The notes beneath the pieces were generated by a model, which was not told the DNA's origin, ran no database searches, and saw only the letters and a program-made list of their open reading frames with translations. This document shows positions 42,442-53,610 of a stretch of 64,000 nt of DNA, one piece after another. The DNA lies in assembly GCA_009739505.2 (NCBI GenBank), contig CM019176.2:48018924-48082923 (forward strand), in the 5' to 3' direction. The translations under genes were made by a program, and so were the position numbers. The first letter of the stretch is position 1. Each line of letters opens with the position of its first letter. The stretch is from Apolygus lucorum. Its lineage: Eukaryota; Arthropoda; Insecta; Hemiptera; Miridae.

Positions 42442-43730
42442 AGAAAACCATTGAAACATCCGAAAAAGTCTCAGAACTTCATGAATTAGGTCCAAAACGT
42501 ACAATAACAATCTAGTCAACCCAATCACCATGATCTCCTGTCCTTGTCAAGGTGCCGTTCATGACACCCCCCAAAAACATTCTTATTCCAGCTTAAACAA
42601 ATTATATTTTCTGAACATTTTGACATTTCTCACAAAATTTAGGAAGTAATTGAACGGGTTGCAAATCATGGAGTCAATAGATGCTCATATTAATGAATAG
42701 TAAACAAATGAACTTACGTGATTGTCACCGAGGGGCAAGATGATGTTTTCTCGAGTGGCGGGAGATGTTTTCTGTTGATAACCACTATAATAACCTGTCG
42801 ACTGATGAGCCAGTGATGGCAGGGTACTCACTGGGAGTTCCCCAACGAAGAGAAACAGATAAAAACTGGGGGGAATTTTACAGAGCGTGCGGACCATTCC
42901 TTGAAGTGTTGGTACCGTAAACGACACCTTGCCAAGTTAAGAGTTAACAGAAAATCGCTACAAGACATTTGTTGTTGGAAATACCTTGTAGAATGAACCC
43001 CTGGAGTTTGGCTGTTATTTGGCTGTTATTTTTTGTTATTTTGGCTGTGTAGGATGTTATTTTAATTGAGGAAGCAAAGCCTTCAGCTGAAATTTTTTGG
43101 AGACTTCAACACTTTTGTCCAATGGAAGTAGAAACCGCATCTCATTCGATATCTGCAAACTCTTACAGAAATGGGAACCAATAGAACGAACAGAGATGAA
43201 TTTGCGGATTTGATGATGCAAATAGTTTCAACTCCATTATAACCTACCTATGCGAGGAGCTGAACTGAAGAAGGGAGGAGTTTGAGGTCTGAATAATAAT
43301 TTACGTATTACGCGAGGTAATTTCAAAAGCTCATTTCTTCTTACCAAATTCACTGACGTGATGAATCACTGTTGGAAATTGAAGACAAACTACGGAGAGG
43401 CGTTCCGAGCGGGAAACGGATTTGGGTCGTAGGAGATGCAGAAACGGAGCGAACCTGACGGCAAGGGAAACTGGAATCTAAATCGGCAATTTGCAATGGT
43501 GAAGAGGAGCAGATGTAATCTGGAAGATAAGAGACGCCAGGTGGCGCTGGGAACACCTTACGTCGTTAGACACTAACCTATTAACGGCTTCCCCTTATAA
43601 CGGCTACGGCGTAAACAGGCGTGAATAATGTCTCGTCTTACATCAAAGCTTCTTGTATTATTGCCGAAGAGGTTCTCCAAAGAGTCGAGCTCTTTTCACG
43701 GACGCATGGTGAGACGAAAAATCTAGGTGG
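42440..43730. other. Non-coding stretch
   Basis: 42,905-43,010 holds relic sequence of the long-inverted-repeat family. 43,080-43,570 is better balanced in composition but no frame is recognisable; a 68-codon minus frame at 43,350-43,556 has no motif. Confidence 0.35.
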
Positions 43731-44385
43731 AAAACATTGTTGAGTACTGCATGCGTTCCAAGCGACGTCCCATTCGATAAGCATTAGATCAATTAATACC
43801 AGTTGGTAAGCGAAAAAACTGTTTCACTCGATGAAATTGAATAGTATTTTAGGCAAGAAATAGTGTTATCCCCCCCTCCCACCACTATCCACCACAACAT
43901 TTCTAGCGGCATGAGAGCCTCGAATTTGAAGAGTTCCCCCCCCCCCCTCAATCACCAATGGTGCCAGTCTGGCACCAAAGCGGAAATATGTCGTAACGTT
44001 GAACTTTGATCTGTTAGTTTTGGCAGGCAATCCGTCGAAGTTATAATAAGTATTCAAGGTGAAACACAAAAAAAACCTACGAAATGTGAGGTTTATGGTG
44101 TCCAGGCACCAAGGTGGCACTAATATTAGTTCCATGGCGGTAAAGAGAATAATTCATGAAAATCCGGAAGGTATAATGAGATTTTTCCTCAATTTCAAGG
44201 CATGGATACAATTAGTGAGCTGTAAAGGAACCGAAATATTGAAAAATCGGATATTTTGTGAATGTCATCCCCATGCTATTTTTGATATTCTGGTGAAATA
44301 GTGTGCAATTTCTTATTCGAACAAGAAAAGAAACACGCAAATCGGTTGGAAATTGAGGCCAGGGCAAAGTACACAAGAGTTTGAG
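43731..44385 (-). mobile_element. Repeat family A, copy 3, truncated
   Basis: Begins AAAACATTGTTGAGTACTGC and CCAAGCGACGTCCCATTCGA, has GGTGCCAGTCTGGCACCAAA, the TTGAAAAATCGGATATTTTG block, and stops at GGCCAGGGCAAAGTACACAA, so the GT-microsatellite end with the second GACGTC is missing. Confidence 0.82.
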
Positions 44386-45388
44386 AGAGTTTGATTCTCA
44401 ATAACATTCAGGTCTCTTGTAATTTTTTCCACCTAGATTGGTCATTAGTCTCGCGGTGGAACGGGCCTAATCCCTCATTCACGTTCTTTTCAACAGAAAG
44501 ATCTACGTAGTCCATGAAAGCACGTGATTGAACGATTAGGCTTTGATGGACTGGGTAGTTCTGTCCCTCAAAATAGGTCATCATTTTCCAAAATAGAGAG
44601 AGGTAAACCCGTACAGGTGGCAAATAGTCTCACTCATGCAACATGAGTTGTGAAAATTACAAAAAAAAAAAAAAAAATGGAAACTGAATATAACAATTTT
44701 GCCTCCAAGCACGGACTGCTCCAGTACCTACACGATGAAGCCGGTCGTTTTCTGAGTCAACAAAGTAAGCATTGTTTTCAGTTTTGTGATTCGAAAAAAA
44801 TTCCTTCATGGAAAGTTTTGGCCAAATAATTTGGGTCACTCAGAATTTCTGCATTTTCACATCATCAAAATTTTCACTGCATCAAAATAACATCTAGGTA
44901 CTCTAATTTCGCGTTTTTGAGAATTCTGAACTACTTGGGTTCCATGACTGCCTGTCTATCTACCTTTGGTAAAATTAATTGTAACAGGCATTCTTACCAG
45001 ATACCTAGTCTGATTTAGATATCTTCAGGGTACTCTCGACACGGTGCTCTAGAATTTCCTTTCCATCGAACCAATAGGATAGTTCGCACCTTGAGAATAG
45101 CATTGTGACAAGCCAAAAATCTGCAATTTCGGGAAAACGAGTTTCAAGTATCGCGTATTGCACATGGTTCGCCGAATCGTGAATGTACTGTTTGCAGATG
45201 GAAAGAATGCGGATGGTTTGGTGAGGTGTCCTTAAGTATTACAGTCCCAAAAACATCCTCCTTCTTCTACCTGCCACTCAAGCCAGGGAAAATGAGACCG
45301 AGGGTTGTTGACTACCGACCAATGATGAAGTAGAAGGATTGATTTTCACCGTTCGCGTACTTTAAGGCAGTGGTTCCCAATTCTATAC
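44386..45388. other. Non-coding stretch
   Basis: A 71-codon minus frame at 44,408-44,623 (YLSLFWKMMTYFEGQNYPVH) has fair composition but no family. 44,905-45,000 resembles the outer part of the 145-bp repeat (TTTTTGAGAATTCTGAACTA, CTGCCTGTCTATC). An A16 tract lies at 44,661. Confidence 0.35.
45230..45340 (+). pseudogene. Possible LTR-retrotransposon RT scrap
   Basis: A short frame reads VPKTSSFFYLPLKPGKMRPR and VVDYRPMMK before a stop. KPGKMR-VVDYR matches the first reverse transcriptase motif of Gypsy- and Pao-type elements (K..GK.R...DYR.LN). No neighbouring protease, RNase H or integrase was seen. About 37 codons only. Confidence 0.33.
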
Positions 45389-45665
45389 AGGGTGTCGACC
45401 AAACTTCAAGGATCGATCGTACATCTAATTTAAGTAAGGAAATCGTAGCATCTTTGTTTTAACCCCTTGTTTTTCCAAGTTTTTTTCAATTTCAAATTTT
45501 TTTTTTCGGTTCTTGAAGATGTCACTAAAATTACCAGAACTACCTTAATTTACCGTAAACATTTAAAAATAAGGGCACCGTTAGAAAGGGCGCCAAATTT
45601 CCCATTCTCCTACAAAAAATTATTTCCAGTAAAGGATTGTGCTTCTTTCAAATTTTAAAGGTGAA
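45389..45665 (+). mobile_element. Single arm of the ACAGGGTGT long-inverted-repeat family
   Basis: Starts CTATACAGGGTGTCGACCAA, then CGATCGTACATCTAATTTAA, AGGAAATCGTAGCATC, ACCCCTTGTTTTTCCAAG, and AGAAAGGGCGCCAAATTTCC, following the block order of 20.16-20.4 kb. Confidence 0.65.
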
Positions 45666-46074
45666 TGAAGAGTAAACCTGAAGGGCAAGCGAACTCACAA
45701 TCGAGATGGACTTCTTTCCTAACAATTGGCAGAGTGGAGGGGCTCTCTAATTCATTATGACTCGAGTTGCTCAATGCCCAAATTACGAAGGTCTGAGATA
45801 TGGAGGCTCGGCCCTTTCTCTAGCCTAACCCACCAGGCTACCTAAGATTTTGGAACAGGTAGTCGTCTATGTTAGGAGGTATACCCTGCGGGAAATCGGC
45901 CAGCCGTATTCTTTCTATCTGCGAACAGTATATATTATTTACTCTTTGTTTTTGTGTAAAGTGATACATAAGGAGTTCAAATATTTTCCTAAATAACCAT
46001 GAGTTGGTGAGACAAAACTGAATGAAGTTTTTCCTAAAATTTTGAAGAAGGAGGAGAGATTTTGAAAAAAAAAC
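45666..46074. other. Non-coding stretch
   Basis: No coding or repeat signal recognised up to the microsatellite that ends the next LINE. Confidence 0.4.
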
Positions 46075-47420
46075 TGATTGATTGATTGATTGATGTTTTT
46101 ATTTATCGACCAGGGAATGCATTGGGCCTGGAGGCCCTCTCTTCCAGCATCTCTGGAGAAAGAATTACAAGTATCCTCTCACAAACGTTATCATACATAT
46201 TCACACATTTTAAATGAAATTATTGACATGCTTATCGGTTTACTTTCACGCACCTAGTTGTTAATACATTTACTTTATTTATTGTTTATTTAACCTCTCA
46301 TTTGTTATTCTTTCTGCTTCATTTATTTCTAATATTCTTCCAATAACTTTTTTCGAAGTGTGTTTCTGAATGTGTCTGTCCTCTTCTTTAAATCATACAC
46401 GTGTTTCATTTCGTTGTAAATACGAGTGGGTGGTTCGGTGGGCCGGTATTTGCATGATTTGCTTTCTATCTCGAGTGCTTTTTGAATGAACTTGAGACAT
46501 AAATAGGAACTCCTCATCCGAATACTTAGGTCTCCGAAATTTCAAAAGCTTGAATACCATTAAAGCAATTTGTAGCTTTTTCCTTTCTCCTACCTTAAGC
46601 CAACCGAGTGCTTTGTACTGGGGTGTGACATGGTCGTCTAGCTTCAGTCTCAGGACGAATCTGATTGCGGAGTTTCGGACCTTTTGTAGCTTGGTCAGGT
46701 TTTCGCTATTAACCCTTCACTGGTAGACCCCGGCGCTCCTTCAGCCCATTTTTCGAATACTGTGGTTCACAGTGGCTATACTGAGGGCTGTGATTCACAG
46801 TTCCCTCCTAGAAACCACCTCTACGCAGGACCGTACCCTCCTCTCTGTCCCCAAAACCGCTCAGGGTTAGTGAGAATCGGTTTCTTGCACTAAAACGTGA
46901 ATGTGTCAGATCGCTCTTAAGTCTGAGCGCTCTTCTGATCCTAAGAAATGGCTTCAGTAGTCTGAGGAAGATTCTGACGATATGGCAGAACGTACATCTG
47001 ACTGAAACGGCTTTGATTAGTTAAATTTTGATTGCTCAGTTATTTGTATTTCAGAGTTGAGCAAAACCTATTTTTACCAATACGTATTTCTGAGTTCAAT
47101 AAAAAAAACTTTTTTACCAATATGTTTTTCATTGAACATTTTTAGATACACCAGGAGATGAGTTGAGTATCTCACTCTGACCAAAAACAATTAAAAAATA
47201 TGATAAATATTGATTTTTTCGGGAGGAAGTACCGAAAGAGCGCCGCGCTCCTGGGTCTACCTTATGCGAGATGAGATTAGGTCTACCACTGGAGGGTTAA
47301 TATCGCACAATGCCATTGGTGCATAGTCAAGAATTGGTAGGATTAGTTACTGAGCAAGTTGCTTTCGCACGTGAGTGGGAGACTGTTACAGCTATTCTCA
47401 AGATGCGATTTGAGAGTAAA
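46075..47420 (-). pseudogene. LINE with (ATCA)n 3' end, C-terminal RT region, split by a piggyBac-type MITE
   Basis: On the minus strand the part at 47,420-47,297 gives SLPLT and LILPILDYAPMALCDI; the part from 46,708 gives NSENLTKLQKVRNSAIRFVL, DDHVTPQYKALGWLKVGER and KKLQIALMVFKLLKF. The pattern DYA...L.KLQ..RN.AIR....DHVTP....LGWL is the RT-end region of CR1/L2- and RTE-like LINEs. After a frameshift, 46,517-46,329 ends HVYDLKKRTDTFRNTLRKKL and LEEY. The 3' UTR ends in (ATCA)5 at 46,075-46,095 instead of an A tail, as in LINEs with a microsatellite 3' end. The reading frame joins across the MITE when one TTAA is counted. There is at least one stop and one shift. Confidence 0.85.
46713..47296. 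mobile_element. piggyBac-type non-autonomous element (584 bp) with TTAA target duplication
   Basis: TTAA at 46,709-46,712 and 47,297-47,300 flank it. The ends are CCCTTCACTGGTAGACC and, inverted, CCCTCCAGTGGTAGACC, 15 of 17 alike. TTAA plus a CCC start is the hallmark of the piggyBac superfamily. Inside, an acidic frame (ALKSERSSDPKKWL, then SEEDSDDMAERTSD) resembles the acidic N-terminus of piggyBac transposases, so it may be a deletion derivative of an autonomous copy. The catalytic DDD core is absent, so it needs a transposase supplied elsewhere. Confidence 0.88.
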
Positions 47421-47708
47421 AATTCTGCATCTCTCAAAACCTAATTTAATTTCTTATTGATTAAATGCTTCTTCCAGATTCCACTAACAGTTTCGAATTT
47501 TAGGAAGAATAACACTCTCAGAATAATTTAGAATTCGGTTCCTGAAGAGAATCACTGCAACCGCCTAAAGTCACGGAAGTTTCCATAATATGGAATATTA
47601 TGCAACCGCCCAAACACTACTTCCCGTCTCTCACAAACCCCAATTACTTCCGAGTCTACCAAGGTAGTGGGAGCTTTGTTTTCACTTTTCAAGGACGGAA
47701 AAAAAAAT
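47421..47708. other. Short unassigned stretch
   Basis: Between the LINE remnant and the tandem repeat copy; a few chance frames. Confidence 0.3.
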
Positions 47709-48312
47709 TCTCCAAAATCAAAATTTTCACTCGCGTTTTGCGTTTTAGAACTTTCTGAACAATTATGGTTCCGTGTCTGTGTGTCTGTCTGTCCGCCTGT
47801 CATGAATTCCTTGTAACGCGCATGACTATACGAAGTTATTGTCCGATTTCTATGAAATTTTCAGGGATTGTGCGGGTTAGTGTGTAGACGGTCCCCTATG
47901 AAAATCATCACCTTCGGACTGATAGAATAGAGTGCGAATGCGCAAACGTGAATTCCTTGTAACGGCCATAACTTCCACATTTTCTACCTGATTTCGATGA
48001 CATTTTTATGGATTACGCGGATTAGGTTGTAGATGGTCCCCAATGAAAATCAAGGCCTTAAAATTTACAGAAGCCTCTGCGCATGCGCATACGTAAAATC
48101 CTTGTAACAGCCATAACATTTTCATTTTTCATCCGAATTTGATGAAATTTTCTAGGATTGTCCACATTAGCGTGTAGATGGTCCCCTATGAGGGTAGTGG
48201 AAGGTACTTAGAGATTAGTGTTTTGAGATCAACTACTATGCATCGGATCATCTATACAATCGGGTTATGGATACGAAGAAGCTATGTGCCACACCTCCTT
48301 GGCAGACGTTTT
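47709..48312 (+). repeat. 145-bp tandem repeat element, left (inverted partner of 51,225-51,954)
   Basis: Begins CTCCAAAATCAAAATTTTCA, then GTGTCTGTGTGTCTGTCTGT and tandem units of 145 bp, each with ATTTTCAGGGATTGTGCGGG, TAGACGGTCCCCTATGAAAA and CGCAAACGTGAATTCCTTGT (47,941 and 48,086). It ends GATACGAAGAAGCTATGTGC. All blocks recur inverted at 51.2-51.95 kb. Confidence 0.8.
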
Positions 48313-49013
48313 TATTATGGTTGTCTATGGATACATTCGCAATCAGATCCTAGGTTTTTTGAATCCCCACCAAGATTTCCTCTTCAGGAGTAACCAGCAA
48401 GTGCGAAAGGTTGAGAAGTCGCATATCAATCACCGAGCTGCTGAGCAATTTCAAGTTGCCTTATCCATCTCCGTCAGCTACGCACCGCGGGAAGGAGATC
48501 CCTTGTTGATGTGATCCATCAGAACGCTACCTGCCCGTATCATCTGTTAAACTTCAAATTCCTTAATGAGATTACTTGATAGCGTGTCTCGAGAGCACGA
48601 TTCAGCATAAAACCATCTTTCAAGACAGTTGATCGCTCTCCTTCAACCCCTAACTGGTTATGCTTTGCATGAACATGACACTGTATCATCAAAAGTAATA
48701 TTAGAGAATTTTGATCCAATTTTCTGAATTAATAAGTGAACATTCCAGTGTATTTGCGCACAATAAGTACTTGAAAAGAAAATGTTTTGTGATATCACCA
48801 TTCTTAAACCTTATTGGTCACGTAAATTACCACCACCAGATAAGTAACCACTTCTGTTGCTTGAGGCAACTGCATTTCAATTGAAACCATCGCGTAACCA
48901 ACTTTATCTGCTTTAACTACCCAGTTAGTTGCCATGAAACTTGGGGCGTAATTAGTTTTGAGAATGTAATTAGTTATACGAATTTTTTGACATGGATATG
49001 TCTTGGTTCTGGG
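48313..49013. other. Non-coding stretch
   Basis: No gene or repeat end recognised. Confidence 0.35.
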
Positions 49014-49070
49014 GGTCAATGGAGAATGCTGAAGGCGCCTGAGTGGTCATTGATCAGCTGAGTGAGCTCA
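49014..49070 (-). repeat. Partial unit of the 108-bp minisatellite, inverted
   Basis: GGTCAATGGAGAATGCTGAA, GGCGCCTGAGTGGTCA and TGATCAGCTGAGTGAGCTC are the reverse complement of one half unit. Confidence 0.8.
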
Positions 49071-49266
49071 TCATTTAAATTGCCATCATAGGTAAGACAT
49101 ATCCATGTAGGTACAGAAGTATCTGCATGCAGTGTAGATACTTTTTCAACTTCAGAAAAACTTTTTATCTGTTAATCGAATCTTCTAGTCAATCCTAAAA
49201 ACTTTTTTTTTAGAGAGAGAAAAAACACTTTATTGAACATTGTAGAAGGAATGATGGTTATAAGAA

Positions 49267-49707
49267 TTAATTATGATTTCCAACTTTGGTGGTTGAAATT
49301 AATCTAAACTTGAAGCTATTGTGCAATGAATGGTGATCCAAAATTTTAATTTTCCATTCTAGAAAGACTAATATTAACTCATTAGTACCTGTGGAGGGTA
49401 GACATGAACACTGGGTTTCCTTCTTATTCTTAAAACTAGGACCAGCAGCATGAGGCCCGTTAGGTATTTTTCCGATAGTAGTTTCATGAAAATTTCCCAT
49501 GAAATCGTCATCTAGATCCTCACCAACGTTATTGTCGTCGATCTCTTCTTCATCTATTATAATTGATGAATTATTATAATAATTATTATAATTATTGCAA
49601 TAATTATTGCGCCAATAGTTGGAGGAACGTAGATTAGGTACGTCGATCGGGTCGTCAGAACATTCGATGAGTGGTCCAACATTGCACACATTTCGTCCTA
49701 ACTCCAA
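49267..49707 (-). CDS. Candidate acidic, Asn-rich coding exon, unrecognised
   Basis: A 146-codon minus frame without an ATG start. It has CNVGPLIECSDDPIDVPNLR, an Asn/Tyr run from an AAT microsatellite, an acidic block (DEEEIDDNNVGEDLDDDFMG) and NGPHAAGPSFKNKKETQCSC. A possible donor (CCACAG then GTACTAA) lies at about 49,386, so the coding part may end there. ATGGATTTGTTTTGT followed by GTAAGT, a strong donor, lies just upstream at about 49,740 in another frame. Unknown protein; part of the length is owed to the microsatellite. Confidence 0.25.
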   Translation of the reverse strand: MELGRNVCNVGPLIECSDDPIDVPNLRSSNYWRNNYCNNYNNYYNNSSIIIDEEEIDDNNVGEDLDDDFMGNFHETTIGKIPNGPHAAGPSFKNKKETQCSCLPSTGTNELILVFLEWKIKILDHHSLHNSFKFRLISTTKVGNHN

Positions 49708-50161
49708 GCTTTATTGATACTTACACAAAACAAATCCATTGCAGATAGAAATTGACTAATAAATGGCAGATGTGCGTCATCTCACAAAATCGAAAAACAT
49801 GTTCCGTGTTATTACTACTGTAAATTTCGTGATTTTAAATTTTTTCTCAAAATCCCTGAAACCTTTCATAAATTAAAGACAATTTTTCACGATATTTTAG
49901 AAACTAGTTGGAACTTGGAAAAACGCAATTGGGTAGTTTTAAAATTGTTCAGCGCCCGTGTAAAAATCATGTCCATAACGCCACCAAAGCCTGGTGCAGC
50001 AGTTAATGGATTAAACGAGGGAGATTAGTGAACTAGCCATTACGGAGACCTGAAGGTGAACTAGACGATACAGTTGATGCCACTCAGACAAACTGCTAAA
50101 GGTCTGCTAGTGTGCTCTAGAGTGCCCGAAAGCATAATGCATTGGTAGCTAAGATCACAAT
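49708..50161. other. Non-coding stretch
   Basis: Nothing recognised apart from the splice-donor-like site noted with the neighbouring exon candidate. Confidence 0.35.
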
Positions 50162-50497
50162 GGGGTGTGCGCATGGGTCGGAAAAACTGTTTATTGTTAT
50201 TTTTAAGCTAAACTAGACGTCATTCTGAAAATTTTGACCCACCGCGACTTTCAAGCGTGAGAAGACCTTTTTCCTACGATTTTTCAAAGTTTCGAATGTT
50301 TATGACGTCACAGTGGGCTGGGGGGTCCCGCATAGGCGGATGGGGCGCGTGACGTCATACACATTCGAAACTTTGAAAAATCATAGAAAAAGATCTACTC
50401 ATCCAAAAAGAGAACAGGTGGTGTCAAAATTCTCAAGATAAGGTCTACTTTCGATTGAAAATTTAAAAAAAAAAAAAAAAAAACAGTCGCACCCCTA
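50162..50497. mobile_element. MITE, about 335 bp, with long terminal inverted repeats and TGACGTCA-like sites
   Basis: GGGGTGTGCG at the left faces CGCACCCCT at the right. Further in, CTGAAAATTTTGACCCACC faces GGTGGTGTCAAAATTCTCAA, and CGATTTTTCAAAGTTTCGAA with TGTTTATGACGTCAC faces GTGACGTCATACACATTCGA and AACTTTGAAAAATCATAG. The inner arms are about 45 bases and nearly perfect. The centre is GC-rich. An A20 tract lies near the right end. No ORF. Confidence 0.8.
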
Positions 50498-51224
50498 TTT
50501 TGCCAGTTCTATTCGTATCTAAATCATTTCTCTATTTCCTCACATTTTTTGTCGTCTTTCATGTGAACAAATTCGTAAATTTTTAAATTTACTGATAGCA
50601 GAAGATGATTAAATATTCTACAATCTTGTAAATCCTCTTTGGTTCAATTTCATAGCATCGTCAGTCCTGCGGTACCCACGTTTGTTGGTGCTTAACTCTA
50701 AACCCCATTCGAGTTATTCAACAATGAAAGCCCCGTGTAGTGGCACCACCTGCGACATCACAATACGGAGAAAAACATCTTATGCGAATAAAAAGGGAAC
50801 CTTGTCCAATCTCCACTTTCGGAACGAAAAGATTATTTGCAGTATTTCGACCTGTTCGAGAGCCCTTCCTAAGCTTTGAGGACCGTAACACCGAGGGTCC
50901 CTTCGGAAGGCGAGTGGTTGCTCAACAAAAACGCCGACTCCTCCCTTGAGCCTGCTTACGACCTTTCCACGGGAGACAAGCAAGAAATAGAAGGTGACCC
51001 GAAACCGCTAGAGGTGGAGGATGCGAGAGGAAGAAATATATATGAGAAGCGAAGACAAGTAGATCTTCAGCACGATTCGTTTTCCGGGTAAGAAGATTAG
51101 CAGGTGTCCCAGTGGGGTTCCTCCCTCGACACGTGTGCTATTTATGCGTACACTGGTGGATCGGAAGAGCTAGAAATCTTCACGTTAGCTGGATAGCTAC
51201 TTACCCATCTACCAAGTAGGGAAC
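50498..51224. other. Non-coding stretch, GC-richer at 50,830-51,120
   Basis: Overlapping frames of about 65-71 codons on both strands at 50,680-51,090 lack motifs; they may be remnants of an unknown repeat. Confidence 0.3.
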
Positions 51225-51954
51225 AAAGTCTGCCAAGTGGGTGTGGCACATAGCTTCCTCGTATCCATAACCCGATTGTATAGATAATCCGATGCATAGT
51301 GGATAATCTCAAAACATCATCTCTATGTACCTTGCACTGTCCTCATAGGGGACTCTTCATGTCAACCCGCAAAATCTCTGAATATTGTTAGAAACTGACT
51401 GATAGTAGAAGTTATGACAGTAACGAAGGAAGTACACGTTTGCGCATGCGCAGGGGCTACTATCTGTCTGGGGCCAATGATTTTCATAGGGGACCATCAA
51501 CACGCCAACTCGCACAATCCCTGAAAGTGTCAACGAAATCTAGTGAGAAATGTAGAAGAAATGGCTGTTGCAAGTATTTCACGTTTGTGCATGCGCAGCG
51601 GCTACTATCAGACTGGGAGCGATGATATTCATAGGGGACCATCTACACGCTAACCCAAATAATACCTGAGAATTTCATCGAAATCAGGTGAGAATTGTAG
51701 AAGTTATGACCGTGACAAGGATTTCACGTTTGCGCATGCACAGTGGCTACTATCATTCCGGTGGTGATGATTTTCATACGGGTCAATCTACACCTTTACC
51801 CGCACAATCCCTGAAAATGTCATCCTAAGAAATGTAGAAGTTATGGCTGTGGCAAGAATTTTATGACAGACACACAGACAGACAGACACGGAACAAAAAT
51901 TGTTCAGAAAGGTCTGAAACGTGAAACGCGAGTGGAAATTTTGATTTTGGAGAA
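51225..51954 (-). repeat. 145-bp tandem repeat element, right, three units
   Basis: ACGTTTGCGCATGCGCAG-type units start at 51,436, 51,581 and 51,726, exactly 145 bases apart. Each has CATAGGGGACCATC and a GCGCATGCGC-like palindrome. Flanks CAAGTGGGTGTGGCACATAG (left) and CGAGTGGAAATTTTGATTTT (right) are reverse complements of the ends of 47,709-48,312. This copy has one more unit than its partner. A flank scrap recurs at 54,475-54,515. Confidence 0.8.
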
Positions 51955-53610
51955 CATTTTTTTTTAACCTTGAAAATTGTAAACAAAGCTTACTTGATAA
52001 ACTCAGAAGCAATACTGCTAGAGGGGTTCCAATTTGTGTAAATCGATCAAGTTTTTCTAAACCATCTATTGATGAGTTTCGGATCATCAGCGTTTCAATA
52101 ATTTGTGACGTTCCTATTCTCGAAACTACAATAGCTGTCGGTTTTGCGATTTTGATGATGCAGAAGCTGCCAGTCTGAATCCGAGTCATTGTGGGAAAAC
52201 CCTCATCAAAACAGAAGGGTATGGAGGTCCTAGGAGTATATTGCCCCTGCATGATACCTGTTGGAAGAGATTAATAGCGCGGAGATAGCTGGAGCCGCCA
52301 AGAGTTGAACCTCTCACTGACGATGGACATCTACATTTCAGAGCGGACTTAACCCTCGTTCTGGCTGCGCGGTGCCTTTAGCACGTAAACTACCTACATA
52401 ATAAAAACCTGCTCCAATTGTCCGACCTGTGAAGTATAAACTGTCTATAAAAAGCGCTGACCACTTCGACCGACGTTCTGAATAATACATGAGAGGGTTC
52501 CACAGACAGAAAAGGGGTAAAACAATCTTTGTGGTTCTCTGTTACGAGTGGTTACTGGTTTCCTTTTTTGTTCATCCTTTCTCTGCAAGAACAACTCTAA
52601 AAGAGAAAAAGCGCATTGATACAAAATCGGAGTCAAGATAACCCGTGTGAAATGCCTTGGACCGAGAAATATGATTTCCTTGATTTGAGATCATCTTATG
52701 GCAGTGATTTAACAGTTATACCGAAAACAAAGAATTCACATAGAGTGAGTGGTTTACAGACAGAGACATCATGCCAAAATTTTGGTTCAGAAAGAATCTA
52801 AACGAAGTGCAAGTAAAAATGTCAATTTTTTGAGAATTCAAATTTTCAAGAAAAAAATAAAATCAGAGTCCTTGAGTAAACGGAATGCGACTGAAAATGT
52901 TAAAGAGATTGCCTTCCCTCCAGTATTGATGAAGGTTTAGGCGATCCTCATTGGTCTTTCAGTAAAAATCTTAACATTACTCCAAACTGTGCTTAGTATG
53001 TGGATCAATGACATTTTATAATGAATTGTAGGAGCTGGGAAGCTCCACGCTAAAGAGCCTGTTGAGCGCGTGAGAGTGAGATTGGTTTTGGTCGGTTCGG
53101 TCGTTTTCTCTTGGCTATGTGTATAGATTATGTGTTGTGGTGCCACTCTATTGATTTACAAAACTATAATTAATTTCAAACACATGTTTTTTCCACATTT
53201 ATCTTTCCATCAAGTGTTCTCAATAAATAATTACTTACTGTCTGAACTGGTGCTATATCACTCTTCTTTCATAATTTATAATTAGGTAGCTATATTTTCT
53301 CTACTTTCTTTTACTATGTGTAGGCGAATAAGAAACGTTAAAGGGAAGTTTAGTAATAGTCGTAATAACCACGATTTTCTATGTGTTTTTGGTCGCTAAA
53401 CACGAATCTGAACTTTGCTGACACAATACTTTCACTAAAACTATCTCAAAGATCGCAAAAAGTTGGGCCTTTCTTGTTTATTTGCTTATAATATGAGCAT
53501 AATATCATCTAAGCTATGCGTTCTTGCGACATGATCAATCCATACAAAATTAATGTACATAAAACTTTCTACAAAATGCACTGGTTCTATTGCAAATTAC
53601 AGATTAAGCT
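51955..53610. other. 1.65-kb stretch without a supported gene
   Basis: A 154-codon minus frame at 51,788-52,252 mostly overlaps the repeat and its T-rich border and is not convincing. 52,283-52,395 has box-B-like sequence on the minus strand (see rejected items). No other signal. Confidence 0.35.

Noticed and set aside
42328..42531. 67-codon minus-strand frame with a long Phe run
   Set aside because: It is the reverse of the 58-nt A tail of the R2-like element.
51788..52252. 154-codon minus-strand frame
   Set aside because: About half lies in the 145-bp tandem repeat element; no motif and no conservation in the partner copy.
52283..52395. Minus-strand GGTTCAACTCT with upstream GCTAAAGGCACC as a tRNA or SINE promoter
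   Set aside because: B box is poor, A box does not fit and no tRNA fold is possible.
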